From Noviluteimonas sp052115395 (GTDB taxonomy: Bacteria; Pseudomonadota; Gammaproteobacteria; Xanthomonadales; Xanthomonadaceae), in NCBI GenBank assembly GCA_052115395.1, contig JBFRGO010000003.1: DNA of 64,000 nucleotides; one strand, given 5' to 3'. The position numbers and the translations under genes are program-made. A model generated the notes under the pieces. The model saw nothing but the letters and a program-made list of their open reading frames with translations. It had not been told where the DNA came from and did no database searches. Positions 1 through 8,934 of the stretch are shown piece after piece (within the stretch, counting starts at the first letter, position 1; each line of letters opens with the position of its first letter).

Positions 1-65
1 CCCGGTGTCCGTCTGGCAGCGGGTCGATTGATCCGCCCCGATTTCCGCTTCACCCATGGAGCACC

Positions 66-410
66 ATGCCGCACTTCATCGTCGACTGTTCCCGGGACCT
101 GCTTGGCATCCACGACCAGGAATCGATCATCGCCCGCCTGCATCGCGTCGCGAATGCGTCGGGGCTGTTCGTCGAATCGGACATCAAGGTCCGCATCAAC
201 CCCTACGACACGTACGCGGTTGGAGGCGAGCGGCGGGACTTCCTCCATACCTTCGCGTGGATCATGCAGGGGCGCAGCGTCGAGCAGCGCGCGGCCTTGT
301 CCAGGGCCATCGTGCGCGAAATGGCGGACATGTTTCCGCGCCTGGATCGCATCGCCGTGAACATCGCCGAGTTCGAGAAGGCGACGTACTGCAATCGCGC
401 GATGCTGTGA
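66..410 (+). CDS. 5-carboxymethyl-2-hydroxymuconate isomerase family protein
   Basis: A 114-residue protein of the CHMI/HpaF family, tautomerase-superfold enzymes that isomerise 5-carboxymethyl-2-hydroxymuconate in homoprotocatechuate degradation. It starts MPHFIVDCS, so the catalytic Pro2 is present, and it keeps the family signatures MQGRS, QRAALSRA and the C-terminal FEKATYCNR. The length is close to the usual ~115-125 aa. A GGAG sits just upstream of the ATG. No other hpa genes are visible nearby, so the physiological substrate is uncertain; stand-alone copies are common in Xanthomonadaceae. Confidence 0.88.
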   Translation: MPHFIVDCSRDLLGIHDQESIIARLHRVANASGLFVESDIKVRINPYDTYAVGGERRDFLHTFAWIMQGRSVEQRAALSRAIVREMADMFPRLDRIAVNIAEFEKATYCNRAML

Positions 411-440
411 CGCGCTGGCCAGTGCCGTAACGCAAAGAAA

Positions 441-466
441 AAGGGCCTGCATCGCTGCAGGCCCTT
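441..466 (-). terminator. Rho-independent terminator of tRNA-Ala
   Basis: A perfect 11-bp inverted repeat (AAGGGCCTGCA / TGCAGGCCCTT) with a 4-nt TCGC loop. Read on the minus strand it is followed by TTTTTCTTT, and it lies 20 nt past the 3' end of the tRNA-Ala gene. It may also stop the converging isomerase transcript. Confidence 0.85.
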
Positions 467-485
467 CGCACATCTGGAATCTAAG

Positions 486-561
<76 letters not shown>

Positions 562-649
562 ACGAAGTCGCGCAGTATACGGAGGCGCCGCAGGGCTGCC
601 AAGCGGTGCGCGCCGATCCGCATTGCGGTTCGTGCGCGGACCGCCCCGT

Positions 650-1747
650 TCAGTTGCCGCCCGCGGCCAGCAACGGTTTGAGGCGCGCTTCCAGTTGCTG
701 CCGGCGCCATCCCGACAATGCGCCGGGCCAGTCGTGGCCGTCCAGCAAGGTTTCCAGCCAGCGGCGCGAGGCGAGGACGCCGTCGGGCAGGCCGAGTTCC
801 TTCGCCACTTCCGCGGTCGTGTCCTGCAGTTTGCGCAGGGCGGCCTTGTCGCGATCCTCGCTGCGCGGGGGCGGGGCGTCGGCTTCGTCCGGGAGCGGGG
901 TGGTCAGCGCGGTCCAGATCACGTCGACCAGGCTGCGCGGAGATTTCGGGATCGCGTCCAATTGACGCTTGAGTGCGTCGCGATCGATCGGCGGGTTGCG
1001 CGCCAGCGTCGTCGCCAGTTCGTTGTCGAGGATCCAGCTGCGTGGGCGGTCGCTGGTGCGCGCATACGCATCGCGCCAGCGGAGCAGGCGCAGCAGGCGG
1101 TGTTGTCCGGCGGTGTCGAGGAATTGCGCGGCGCGCATCGACAGGTGCGGCCAACGTTCGCCGGCTTCGTCGGCGCCTTGCGCCAGGCGCGCGCTGTCTT
1201 CGTCCAGCCACGCGCGGCGGCCGAGCGATTCGAGTTGTTCGGACAGGCCGCGATACAAGGCGTCCAGGTGCACGACGTCGTCGGCGGCGTACTTCATTTG
1301 CGATTCGGTGAGCGGACGGCGCAGCCAGTCGGAGCGTTGTTCGCCTTTCTCCAGCGCCACGCCGAGCAATTCCTGCACCAGGCGCTGATACCCCATGCCC
1401 GCGCCGACACCGGCGAGGCCCGCGGCGATCTGCGTGTCGAACAAAGGCGTCGGCGCCACGCCGCAGCTGCGCTTGAAGGCCACGATGTCTTCCGATGCGC
1501 TGTGCATCACCTTGAGGATGCCGGGGTCGGCGAGCATCGGCGCGAGCGCTTCGCACATGCCGTCCTTCAGCGTGTCGACCAACAGGATCTGCGGGTTGCC
1601 GTCGGCGTCCTCGAGCGCGATCTGCACGAGCGCCAGCTGCGGCCAGTAGGTGCGTTCGCGGATGAACTCGGTGTCCAGGCCCACGCGGGTGGGGCGGTGC
1701 GCCAGGCGCGCCGCGAGGTCGGTGGGGTCGGTGATCCAGAGATGCAC
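650..1747 (-). CDS. rnd: ribonuclease D
   Basis: A 365-residue RNase D, a 3'-5' exoribonuclease that trims tRNA 3' ends. The DEDDy exonuclease fold fills the first ~180 residues: Asp25 and Glu27 in GLDTEF, Asp87 in HSASEDI, and YAADDVVHLDALY near residue 150. An HRDC-type domain follows (DRPRSWILDNE). I chose the GTG at 1747 because the protein then begins HLWITDP, the usual RNase D N-terminus; the frame stays open upstream but that part is not family-like. It is divergent from the SUMF1-like lipoprotein gene. Confidence 0.92.
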   Translation of the reverse strand: MHLWITDPTDLAARLAHRPTRVGLDTEFIRERTYWPQLALVQIALEDADGNPQILLVDTLKDGMCEALAPMLADPGILKVMHSASEDIVAFKRSCGVAPTPLFDTQIAAGLAGVGAGMGYQRLVQELLGVALEKGEQRSDWLRRPLTESQMKYAADDVVHLDALYRGLSEQLESLGRRAWLDEDSARLAQGADEAGERWPHLSMRAAQFLDTAGQHRLLRLLRWRDAYARTSDRPRSWILDNELATTLARNPPIDRDALKRQLDAIPKSPRSLVDVIWTALTTPLPDEADAPPPRSEDRDKAALRKLQDTTAEVAKELGLPDGVLASRRWLETLLDGHDWPGALSGWRRQQLEARLKPLLAAGGN

Positions 1748-1865
1748 GAGGGGTCTTGCTGACAGGACAGGCCGCCAGACTAACCGGGCGAGCGCTTCCA
1801 CGTCACGGTTGCCCCGGATGGCGAGGATGGCCCACCATCGTCGCGTCACGGCCCCACGGACGTTC

Positions 1866-3713
1866 ATGACGCCTCCACGGACCCGCTCGCCCCGTCTGCT
1901 TGCCCTCGCGTGCGTCCTTGCGCTGTCTGCCTGCGATGGCAAGCGCGTGGACCAGGCCGCCACGCCCACCGCCGAACGCAACCCGCTGGTGACCATCACC
2001 GGCGAGGAAGCGGTCGCCGTTCCCGCGTGGCAACCGCCGCCGGTGATCATCGCGGCAGGCGAGGAGCCCGCCGTGCTGGCCGAAGCGAACAAGGCGCTCG
2101 ACGAAGGGCGCCTGTTCGGCGGACCGCGCGACGCCGTGCCCTTGCTCCTGGAATTGCACGCGCGCCAACCCATCGACGCCGGTGTGATGCGCGCAATGGC
2201 GCGCGCAATCAAATTGTTGATCGCAGAAGGCGATGCCGCACTCGGTCGCATGGACGAAGATCCCAACGGCCTGGTCCGCGCGCACGAAGTGGGCGAAGTC
2301 GGGCGCACCGCCGCGCCGGACGACCCGGCGATGCGTGACTACCTCTCGCGCGTGGATCGCGCCGATCAATCGGTGCAACTGGATCATCGCGGCGAACGCG
2401 AACTGCAATCGGGCCGGCTCGGCGAAGAAGCCGGCGACCGCGGTGCGCTGGATTATTTCCGCGAAGCCGCCGAGCGTCGCCCGGGCGATGCGCGCGCCTC
2501 GCAAGGCATCGCCGCGGTCGAAAGCGCCCTGATCCGGCGCGCGGAAGAACGCGCCGCGCAGAACGATTTCGCCGGCGCAGAACAATGGCTGGCCTTCGCC
2601 GATCGCGTGCGGCCGAGCATGACGACGGTCGACGATGCGCGCGCGCGGATCGCGATGCAGCGCCGCGTGCGCGCCGACGAAATGCGCGACAGGGGCATGG
2701 CGGTGCTCATGCGCGAGAACGGTTTGCCCGAAGCGCGCCGCATCCTGTCGGACATGCTGCGCATCGCGCCGCCGGGCGATCCGGCCGCCGCCGAATTGCG
2801 CGCGCGCATCGACCAGGTGGCGCACTACGGCCTGTTCCGCGTGGGCCAGGTGTTCACCGACGCGTTGCAAAGCGGCGCGCGCGGGCCGCAGATGGTGGTC
2901 GTGCCGCACGGCGGTTTCCGCATGGGCGCGCGCGATGGCGAAACCGGTGCGTCCCCGTCCGAGCGTCCGGTGCATTACGTGCGTTTCGAGCGCGGCTTCG
3001 CGATGGCGCGCACCGAAACCACGGTCGGCGAATTCCGCCGCTTCGTGCAGGCCACACAGTACAAGCCGCGTGCGGTGCGGCGCGGACACTCCATCGTCTA
3101 CGACGAACGCAGCGGCACGCTCGTGCGTCGCAGTGGCGTGGATTGGCGGCACGATTATCTCGGCGAGCTGGCGACCGATGCGATGCCGGTGTTGCACGTC
3201 AGCGCGCGCGACGCCGAAGCCTATGCGCATTGGCTCTCGCAGCAGACCGGAGAACGCTATGCGCTCCCGAGCGAGGCGCAATTCGAATACGCCGAGCGCG
3301 CGGGCAGCGAAGGCAGCCTGGCGTGGAGCAGCGCGATCCCGCCGCGCTTCGCGGGCAATGTCACCGGATCGGGCGATCGCTCGCCGACGGGCCGCGCCTG
3401 GCGCAACGCCTTCCGGGGCTATTCCGATGGGTATTGGGGCCCGGCGCCGGCCGGGCGGTATCCGGGCAATGCATTCGGTCTTCACGACCTGAGCGGCAAC
3501 GTCAGCGAGTGGGTCGCCGACTGCTGGCACGTCGGGTACCGGCGCGCCCCCGCCGATGGACAGCCCTGGGTCAATCCCGGTTGCCGTCGGCGCGTCATCC
3601 GCGGCGGGTCGTGGGTGAGCGCACCGACGCAGGTGCGTTCGGCCTGGCGGCTGTCCACGGATGGCGACACCACCAATGCGCGGCTTGGTTTCCGTCTGGT
3701 GCGGGAGCTGTAA
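1866..3713 (+). CDS. SUMF1/formylglycine-generating-enzyme-fold lipoprotein
   Basis: A 615-residue predicted lipoprotein. The signal peptide ends in the lipobox LSAC with Cys23. Residues ~60-320 are helical and TPR-like (repeated DAR/RRAEE helices); residues ~330-615 form an FGE/SUMF1 domain with the typical VPHGGFRMG, ETTVGEFRRF, LPSEAQFEYAERAG, GLHDLSGNVSEWV and VIRGGSW motifs. The two active-site cysteines of true FGE after RGGSW are absent (WVSAPTQVRSAWR), so it probably does not make formylglycine and may act in binding or signalling. The M48 protease gene follows 27 bp downstream. Substrate unknown. Confidence 0.82.
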   Translation: MTPPRTRSPRLLALACVLALSACDGKRVDQAATPTAERNPLVTITGEEAVAVPAWQPPPVIIAAGEEPAVLAEANKALDEGRLFGGPRDAVPLLLELHARQPIDAGVMRAMARAIKLLIAEGDAALGRMDEDPNGLVRAHEVGEVGRTAAPDDPAMRDYLSRVDRADQSVQLDHRGERELQSGRLGEEAGDRGALDYFREAAERRPGDARASQGIAAVESALIRRAEERAAQNDFAGAEQWLAFADRVRPSMTTVDDARARIAMQRRVRADEMRDRGMAVLMRENGLPEARRILSDMLRIAPPGDPAAAELRARIDQVAHYGLFRVGQVFTDALQSGARGPQMVVVPHGGFRMGARDGETGASPSERPVHYVRFERGFAMARTETTVGEFRRFVQATQYKPRAVRRGHSIVYDERSGTLVRRSGVDWRHDYLGELATDAMPVLHVSARDAEAYAHWLSQQTGERYALPSEAQFEYAERAGSEGSLAWSSAIPPRFAGNVTGSGDRSPTGRAWRNAFRGYSDGYWGPAPAGRYPGNAFGLHDLSGNVSEWVADCWHVGYRRAPADGQPWVNPGCRRRVIRGGSWVSAPTQVRSAWRLSTDGDTTNARLGFRLVREL

Positions 3714-3740
3714 GGCGCGATCACATTTCAAGGAGCGGCG

Positions 3741-4631
3741 ATGAACAGTCCCTACGGCAACCAGGCGTCAGGACGGCGCGGGATCGGGTTCGGCGGGATT
3801 CGTTGGTGGGTGCTGCTGTTGTTCGCCGGGTACGCGGCGTTCTACTGGTTTTCCAATCGCGTCGACGATCCGCTGACCGGCGAGAAGGTGCTCATCGACC
3901 AGAGCATCACGCCGGACGATGAAAAGGCGCTGGGCCTGCAGGCCTGGAACGAATTGCAGCAGACCGAGCAGATCGTTCCCCCGAGTGATCCCAACGCCGC
4001 GGCCGTGCGCCAGATCGCGCAGCGCCTCATCGCCAAGATCCCCGAAGTCTCCGACGCACTCGCCGCCGAACACGGCATGCAGGCGCCGCACATCGAGAAG
4101 AGCTTCGATTGGGACGTGAACCTGATCCAGTCCGACCAGGTCAACGCGTTCTGCCTGCCGGGCGGCAAGATGGCGGTGTACACCGGCCTGATCCCGGTCG
4201 CGCAGAACAACGATGCGATGGCGGTGGTGATGGGCCACGAGATCACGCACGCCTTGCTGCGCCATGGTGCGCAGCGCATGTCGGAACAGAAGCTCGCGCA
4301 GATGGGCCAGATGGCCGGCGCGATGAGCGGCATGGACCAGCAGCAGATGCAGGCGGTGATGGCCGTGTACGGCTACGGCCGTGCCCTGCCCTACGCGCGC
4401 AAGCAGGAAACGCAGGCCGACGAGATGGGCCTGATGCTCGCCGCGGCGGCGTGCTTCAACCCGGAAGAAGCGATCCCGCTGTGGCAGCGCATGGAGCAGG
4501 CCAGCGGCGGACAGGCGCCGCCGGAATTTTCCAGCACGCACCCGAACCCGGGCACGCGCATCCAGAACCTGCAGGCCTTGATGCCCAAGGCCATGGAATA
4601 TCGGAAGAAGTTCTGCGAGACGGCGCACTGA
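3741..4631 (+). CDS. M48 family membrane-anchored metalloprotease
   Basis: A 296-residue M48 peptidase of the LoiP/YggG-BepA group, which acts in outer-membrane or envelope quality control. One N-terminal transmembrane segment (about residues 22-40, WWVLLLFAGYAAFYWF) is followed by the catalytic domain with the zinc motif HEITH and a downstream acidic ligand in QADEMG. NAFCLPGGKMAVYTG is a strong family signature. AAGGAG lies 7 nt before the ATG. It probably forms an operon with the upstream SUMF1-fold lipoprotein, which places both in the envelope. The specific substrate cannot be deduced. Confidence 0.88.
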   Translation: MNSPYGNQASGRRGIGFGGIRWWVLLLFAGYAAFYWFSNRVDDPLTGEKVLIDQSITPDDEKALGLQAWNELQQTEQIVPPSDPNAAAVRQIAQRLIAKIPEVSDALAAEHGMQAPHIEKSFDWDVNLIQSDQVNAFCLPGGKMAVYTGLIPVAQNNDAMAVVMGHEITHALLRHGAQRMSEQKLAQMGQMAGAMSGMDQQQMQAVMAVYGYGRALPYARKQETQADEMGLMLAAAACFNPEEAIPLWQRMEQASGGQAPPEFSSTHPNPGTRIQNLQALMPKAMEYRKKFCETAH

Positions 4632-4643
4632 GCGCCGCCATCG

Positions 4644-5384
4644 TCAGAAGCTCATGAACAAGCCGCCGTTCACCGGGATGTTCGCGCCGGTGATGAAACC
4701 GGCGTCGTCGTTGGTGAGGAACTCCACCGTGCGCGCGATTTCGCTCGGCTTGCCCAGGCGGCCGACCGGCACGCTGTCGACGATCTTGACGCGCACGTCT
4801 TCCGGCACCGCCATGACCATCGCCGTTTCGCAATAACCCGGCGAGACGCTGTTGACCGTGACGCCCTTGCGCGCGACTTCGCGCGCAAGCGCCATGGTGA
4901 AGCCGTGCATGCCGGCCTTCGCCGCGGAGTAGTTGGTCTGGCCGAACTGGCCGGTCTGCCCGTTGACGGAGCTGATGTTCACCACGCGCCCGAAACCGCG
5001 CGTGGTCATGCTGTCCACCACGTGGCGGCACATGTTGAACACGCCGTCGAGGTTGATGTTCAACACGGCATCCCAGTCGGTGCGCGCCATCTTGCGCAGC
5101 GTGCCGTCGCGCGTGATCCCGGCGGCGTTGACGAGGATGTCGATCGGGCCGCGTTCGGCTTCGACCTTCCGGACGAGTTCGCCGCAGGCGTCGAAGTCGC
5201 CGACGTTGCCGGCTTCGAAATGCACGTCCAGGCCATCGACGTCCTGGCGGAATTGCGCGATGCGCTCTTCGCGCGCGCCGAGGTCGGCGGCGACGACGGT
5301 GCGCCCGGCGCGGGCGAGGGTCTTGCAGATCTCGGTACCGAGACCACCGATGCCGCCGGTCACGACGGCCACGCGCTTGCTCAT
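4644..5384 (-). CDS. phaB: acetoacetyl-CoA reductase (SDR), copy 1
   Basis: A 246-residue short-chain dehydrogenase of the PhaB/FabG type, which reduces acetoacetyl-CoA to (R)-3-hydroxybutyryl-CoA with NADPH for polyhydroxyalkanoate synthesis. The Rossmann motif TGGIGGLG, the NAAG motif, Ser in NISSVNGQ and the YxxxK pair YSAAK are all present. NGQTGQFGQTNYSAAKAGMH is typical of PhaB rather than FabG. AGGAA precedes the ATG. It lies downstream of phaR and a second reductase on the same strand. Confidence 0.88.
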   Translation of the reverse strand: MSKRVAVVTGGIGGLGTEICKTLARAGRTVVAADLGAREERIAQFRQDVDGLDVHFEAGNVGDFDACGELVRKVEAERGPIDILVNAAGITRDGTLRKMARTDWDAVLNINLDGVFNMCRHVVDSMTTRGFGRVVNISSVNGQTGQFGQTNYSAAKAGMHGFTMALAREVARKGVTVNSVSPGYCETAMVMAVPEDVRVKIVDSVPVGRLGKPSEIARTVEFLTNDDAGFITGANIPVNGGLFMSF

Positions 5385-5489
5385 GGGATTCCTGATGTTT
5401 GGTGCACTGCAGCAGCCGGCAGGGTGCCAGCGGCAGGCAGGGTCGTCAACGCACGCCGGTCACATTCGCGGCGCGGGAGGCCTGAGGGC

Positions 5490-5996
5490 TCAGGCCTTGG
5501 TCTTGTCCTTGGTGTCCTTCTCGTCCCGGGCCGGCGTGGCGCGGGGCGCCGCCGGGCGGCCCATGCCGCCGACCAGGCCGTTCTGGAAGTCCTTCCACAT
5601 CTCCAGGTTCTTCTCGGTCAGCTGGTTGAGCATCGTCCACGGCGCCTGGCCGATCAGGCCGCTCATCTGCTGCCGGAACTGCTGTTGCTGCTCCAGGAAC
5701 ATCTGCATCGAGCGTTCCAGGTAGTTGCCCATGAAGCCCTGCAGCGAATCCCCGTAGAACCGGATGATCTGGCTGAGCAACTGCGTGGAGAGGATCGGTT
5801 CGCCGTCCTGTTCGTGCTCGGTGATGATCTGCAGGAGCACGCAGCGCGTGAGGTCCTCGCCGGTCTTGGCGTCGCGCACCTCGAACTCTTCGCCATCGAC
5901 GATGAGCTGGCGCACGTCCTCGATGGTGATGTAGCTGGAGATCCGCGTGTCGTAGAGACGGCGGTTGGGATATTTCTTGATGACGCGGAGTGGCAT
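5490..5996 (-). CDS. phaR: polyhydroxyalkanoate synthesis regulator
   Basis: A 168-residue PhaR. The N-terminal PHB/PHA accumulation regulator DNA-binding domain (residues ~3-62) opens with IKKYPNRRLYDTRISSYIT, a near-invariant signature. The two PHB-accumulation segments follow (QIIRFYGDSLQGFMGNYLE, MQMFLEQQQQFRQQM), and the tail is charged (EKDTKDKTKA). The family represses phasin and PHA genes and binds PHA granules. It sits between two phaB-type reductases; no PHA synthase gene is in this window. Confidence 0.93.
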   Translation of the reverse strand: MPLRVIKKYPNRRLYDTRISSYITIEDVRQLIVDGEEFEVRDAKTGEDLTRCVLLQIITEHEQDGEPILSTQLLSQIIRFYGDSLQGFMGNYLERSMQMFLEQQQQFRQQMSGLIGQAPWTMLNQLTEKNLEMWKDFQNGLVGGMGRPAAPRATPARDEKDTKDKTKA

Positions 5997-6122
5997 GCGG
6001 TCGACCCCCGAAGACGGCGTGCCCGAGCATGGCGCACCGCAACAGGGGATTGCAACAGGGCTGTCAAGACCCTCAGGTCATGAACGTGAACCCGGTTTCA
6101 GCGACCGCTCACCAGCGCGCGC

Positions 6123-6866
6123 TCACCACCCCATGTACTGGCCGCCGTTCGCCGAGAGATTGGCGCCCGTGATCCAGCCGGCTTCGTCGGGAATGAAGAA
6201 CGACACCGCGTAGGCGATCTCGTCGGGCTCGCCCAGGCGGCCGGTGGGGATCTGCGCGACGATCTTGTTGCGCACTTCCTCGGGCACGGCCATCACCATG
6301 TCGGTCCCGATGTAGCCGGGGGAGACGGTGTTGACCGTGATGCCGAACTTCGCGTTCTCCTGCGCCAGCGAGATGGTGAAGCCGTGCATGCCCGCCTTGG
6401 CGGCGGCGTAGTTGGCTTGGCCGTACTGGCCCTTCTGGCCGTTGATCGAGGCGATCTGGATGATGCGGCCCCACTTGCGCGCGCGCATGCCCTCGATCAC
6501 CGGTCGGGTGACGTTGAAGCAGGAATCCAGGTTGGTGCCGATGACTTCGCGCCACTGCAGCGCGCTCATCTTGTGGAAGGTGGTGTCGCGGGTGATGCCC
6601 GCGTTGTTGACGAGGATCTCCACGGGGCCCAGTTGCGCTTCCACGGCGCGGACCATCGCCTCGGCGTCCTGGTCGCTGGAGACATCGCCCGGCGCGAGCG
6701 CGACCTCGATGCCTTCGGCACGCAGCTTCGCCTGCCAGGCGCGCGCTTTTTCCTCGTTGCGGTAGTTCGTCGCCACCCGATGCCCGCCCAGCGCCAGCCG
6801 ACGGCAGATCGCCGTGCCGATGCCGCCCGTGCCGCCCGTCACCAAAGCCACCCTGCTGGATGCCAT
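6123..6866 (-). CDS. phaB: acetoacetyl-CoA reductase (SDR), copy 2
   Basis: A 247-residue SDR of the PhaB type with TGGTGGIG (cofactor loop), NNAG, catalytic Ser in QIASINGQK and YAAAK. It resembles the copy 1.1 kb downstream but differs clearly in its N-terminal half, so it is an old paralogue rather than a recent duplication. GGGAG lies 6 nt before the ATG. The order phaB-phaR-phaB on the minus strand suggests co-regulation by PhaR. A 3-oxoacyl-ACP reductase role is the main alternative. Confidence 0.87.
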   Translation of the reverse strand: MASSRVALVTGGTGGIGTAICRRLALGGHRVATNYRNEEKARAWQAKLRAEGIEVALAPGDVSSDQDAEAMVRAVEAQLGPVEILVNNAGITRDTTFHKMSALQWREVIGTNLDSCFNVTRPVIEGMRARKWGRIIQIASINGQKGQYGQANYAAAKAGMHGFTISLAQENAKFGITVNTVSPGYIGTDMVMAVPEEVRNKIVAQIPTGRLGEPDEIAYAVSFFIPDEAGWITGANLSANGGQYMGW

Positions 6867-6915
6867 GTGCCGCTCCCTGGTCTGTCGTTCTGCGAAAAAC
6901 GCCGGTCGGTCCAGT

Positions 6916-7848
6916 CTAGGACGCGATTGCGACACCTGTGTTGTGCAACGCAACGGATTCCGACGGAATCCGCGAGGGCGAGAAGGCGGCCTGCGCCGCA
7001 GCGAGCGTTCCAGCCACGTCGGTGCACGATTCCAACGCCGCCGGTGCCTGGCCCAGCGCACGCCAGGCCATCCGCAGCGCGGGCAGGGGGTTGGCGTCGT
7101 CGATGGGCAGGGCATCGGTCGACTTGGACAGCTTGCGCCCTTGCGTGTCGACGATGAGTGGTAGATGCGCGTAGCGGGGCGTGGGCAGGCCCAGTGCGCG
7201 CTGCAGGAGGATCTGGCGCGGGGTGGAGTCGAGCAGGTCGGCGCCGCGCACGACGTCGGTGATCGCCTGCGCCGCGTCGTCGACGACCACCGCGAGCTGG
7301 TAGGCCCAGAACCCATCGGCGCGCCGCAGGACGACATCGCCGACTTCGGCGCCGACATCCTGGGCCACGCGCCCCTGGATCGCATCGTCGAAGGCGACGG
7401 TCTCGCCGATCGGAATGCGGAGGCGAATCGCCGGCGCGCGCCCGGCCTGCGGCCCGGCGACGCAGGCGTGGTGCAAGCCGCCGCTGGCCGACAGATCGCT
7501 GCGGCTGCACCAGCATTCGAAGGCATCGCCGCTGGCCAGCAGGCGATCGAGCGCGGCGCGATAGGCCGCTTCGCGCGTGCTCTGGTACAGGATCGGGCCA
7601 TCGGAGACCAGGCCGAAGGCTTCCAGCGTGCGCAATTGGCGTTCGATCGCGCCAGGTTGTTCGCGCGGCGGGTCGAGATCCTCCACGCGCACCCACCACT
7701 CAGCGCCAACGTGACGCGCCAGCAGCCAACTGCCGAAAGCGGCGAGCAACGAGCCCGGATGCAGGGGCCCGGTGGGCGATGGCGCGAAGCGTCCACGACG
7801 GGGCGTGGGACGAAGGCGGTGCTCGCTCGGGTCGGTTCGTATCGACAT
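6916..7848 (-). CDS. gluQ: glutamyl-Q tRNA(Asp) synthetase
   Basis: A 310-residue GluQ-RS, a truncated GluRS paralogue lacking the anticodon-binding domain, which attaches glutamate to queuosine in tRNA-Asp. The N-terminal GRFAPSPTGPLHPGSL contains the HIGH-equivalent motif, VEDLDPPRE follows, and KLSKS is the class I KMSKS-type motif. Cysteines in FECWCS and HHAC match the zinc site. The length is typical (~290-310 aa). It is divergent from htpX, with 76 bp between the start codons. Confidence 0.92.
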   Translation of the reverse strand: MSIRTDPSEHRLRPTPRRGRFAPSPTGPLHPGSLLAAFGSWLLARHVGAEWWVRVEDLDPPREQPGAIERQLRTLEAFGLVSDGPILYQSTREAAYRAALDRLLASGDAFECWCSRSDLSASGGLHHACVAGPQAGRAPAIRLRIPIGETVAFDDAIQGRVAQDVGAEVGDVVLRRADGFWAYQLAVVVDDAAQAITDVVRGADLLDSTPRQILLQRALGLPTPRYAHLPLIVDTQGRKLSKSTDALPIDDANPLPALRMAWRALGQAPAALESCTDVAGTLAAAQAAFSPSRIPSESVALHNTGVAIAS

Positions 7849-7924
7849 CGCGCTTGAATTTAAACGAACATCGCCTCACTTCCCCAATACGGCCGCTTTT
7901 TCCGGCGGCGCGGATGAGACGACC

Positions 7925-8830
7925 ATGTTCAAGCGCCTCGTGTTGTTCCTCGCCACCAACCTTGCCGTGCTCGGCCTGCTGAGCGTGGTGATGGCGGTTC
8001 TCGGCATCAACCCGCAATCGGCCGCCGGCCTGGTGATGTTCGCCGCCGTGTTCGGTTTCGGCGGTTCCATCATCTCGCTGCTGATCTCCAAGTGGATGGC
8101 CAAGCGCGCCACCGGCGCCCACGTCATCGAGCAGCCGCGCAACGAAACCGAACGCTGGCTGTTCGACACCGTGCAGCGCCAGGCCAAGGCCGCCGGCATC
8201 GGCATGCCCGAAGTGGCGATCTACGACGCGCCGGAAATCAACGCCTTCGCCACCGGCGCCAACCGCAACAAGGCGCTGGTCGCCGTCTCCACCGGCCTGC
8301 TGCGCGCGATGGACCGCGACGAGGCCGAAGCCGTGCTCGGCCATGAAGTGAGCCACGTCGCCAACGGCGACATGGTGACCATGGCGCTGCTGCAGGGCGT
8401 GCTGAACACCTTCGTGATCGTGCTGGCGCGCGTGGTCGGGCGCGTGGTCGACGGCTACATCAGCGGCAATCGCGAGGGCAGCGGTGGCGGCTTCGGTTAC
8501 TACATCATCGTGTTCGTGCTCGACCTGGTGTTCGGCCTGTTCGCGAGCATGATCGCGATGTGGTTCTCGCGGCATCGCGAGTTCCGCGCCGACGCGGGCG
8601 GCGCCACGCTCGCCGGCCGCGACAAGATGGTCGCCGCGCTGCAGCGCCTGTCGCTGACCTACGGCGAAAGCACCTTGCCCAAGCAGGTCGCCGCGTTCGG
8701 CATCAGCGGTGGCGTCGGCCACGGCGTGCGTCGCCTGCTGATGTCGCATCCGCCGCTGGAAGAGCGCATCGAAGCGCTGCGCAATTGGCAGCCGGCTGGG
8801 AGTGCAGTCCGACAGAATGTCGTGACCTGA
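7925..8830 (+). CDS. htpX: protease HtpX
   Basis: A 301-residue M48B integral membrane zinc protease that cleaves misfolded inner-membrane proteins with FtsH. There are two N-terminal transmembrane helices (residues ~4-26 and 36-56), the zinc motif HEVSH in VLGHEVSHVANGDM, two further hydrophobic segments, and the third-ligand region HREFRADAGGA. The C-terminal LMSHPPLEERIEALR is diagnostic. The ATG at 7925 gives the canonical MFKRLVLFLATN start; upstream in-frame sequence is not family-like. Confidence 0.95.
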   Translation: MFKRLVLFLATNLAVLGLLSVVMAVLGINPQSAAGLVMFAAVFGFGGSIISLLISKWMAKRATGAHVIEQPRNETERWLFDTVQRQAKAAGIGMPEVAIYDAPEINAFATGANRNKALVAVSTGLLRAMDRDEAEAVLGHEVSHVANGDMVTMALLQGVLNTFVIVLARVVGRVVDGYISGNREGSGGGFGYYIIVFVLDLVFGLFASMIAMWFSRHREFRADAGGATLAGRDKMVAALQRLSLTYGESTLPKQVAAFGISGGVGHGVRRLLMSHPPLEERIEALRNWQPAGSAVRQNVVT

Positions 8831-8840
8831 CGGCAGCACG

Positions 8841-8933
8841 GAATGGGGAATGGGGAATAGGGAATAGTTGAGGCGACGCGATTTGACGCGTCGCGAATCT
8901 ACTATTCCCTATTCCCCGTTCCCCATTCCCGGG
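8841..8933. repeat. REP-like intergenic inverted repeat of GGGAAT units
   Basis: Tandem GGGAAT-type units (GAATGGGGAATGGGGAATAGGG, start of the element) are answered about 35 bp later by their near-perfect reverse complement (8902-8933). Between them lies an inner 7-bp stem GCGACGC/GCGTCGC (8873-8894). The whole can fold into one long cruciform/hairpin between the convergent htpX and fimX genes. The unit resembles GGGAATGGG-rich intergenic elements common in Xanthomonadaceae. It probably also terminates both transcripts. Confidence 0.75.
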
Positions 8934-8934
8934 G

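Noticed and set aside
1803..3731. A 642-codon open frame opposite the SUMF1-fold gene
   Set aside because: It mirrors the real gene in a GC-rich genome, is His/Arg/Ala-rich and matches no family.
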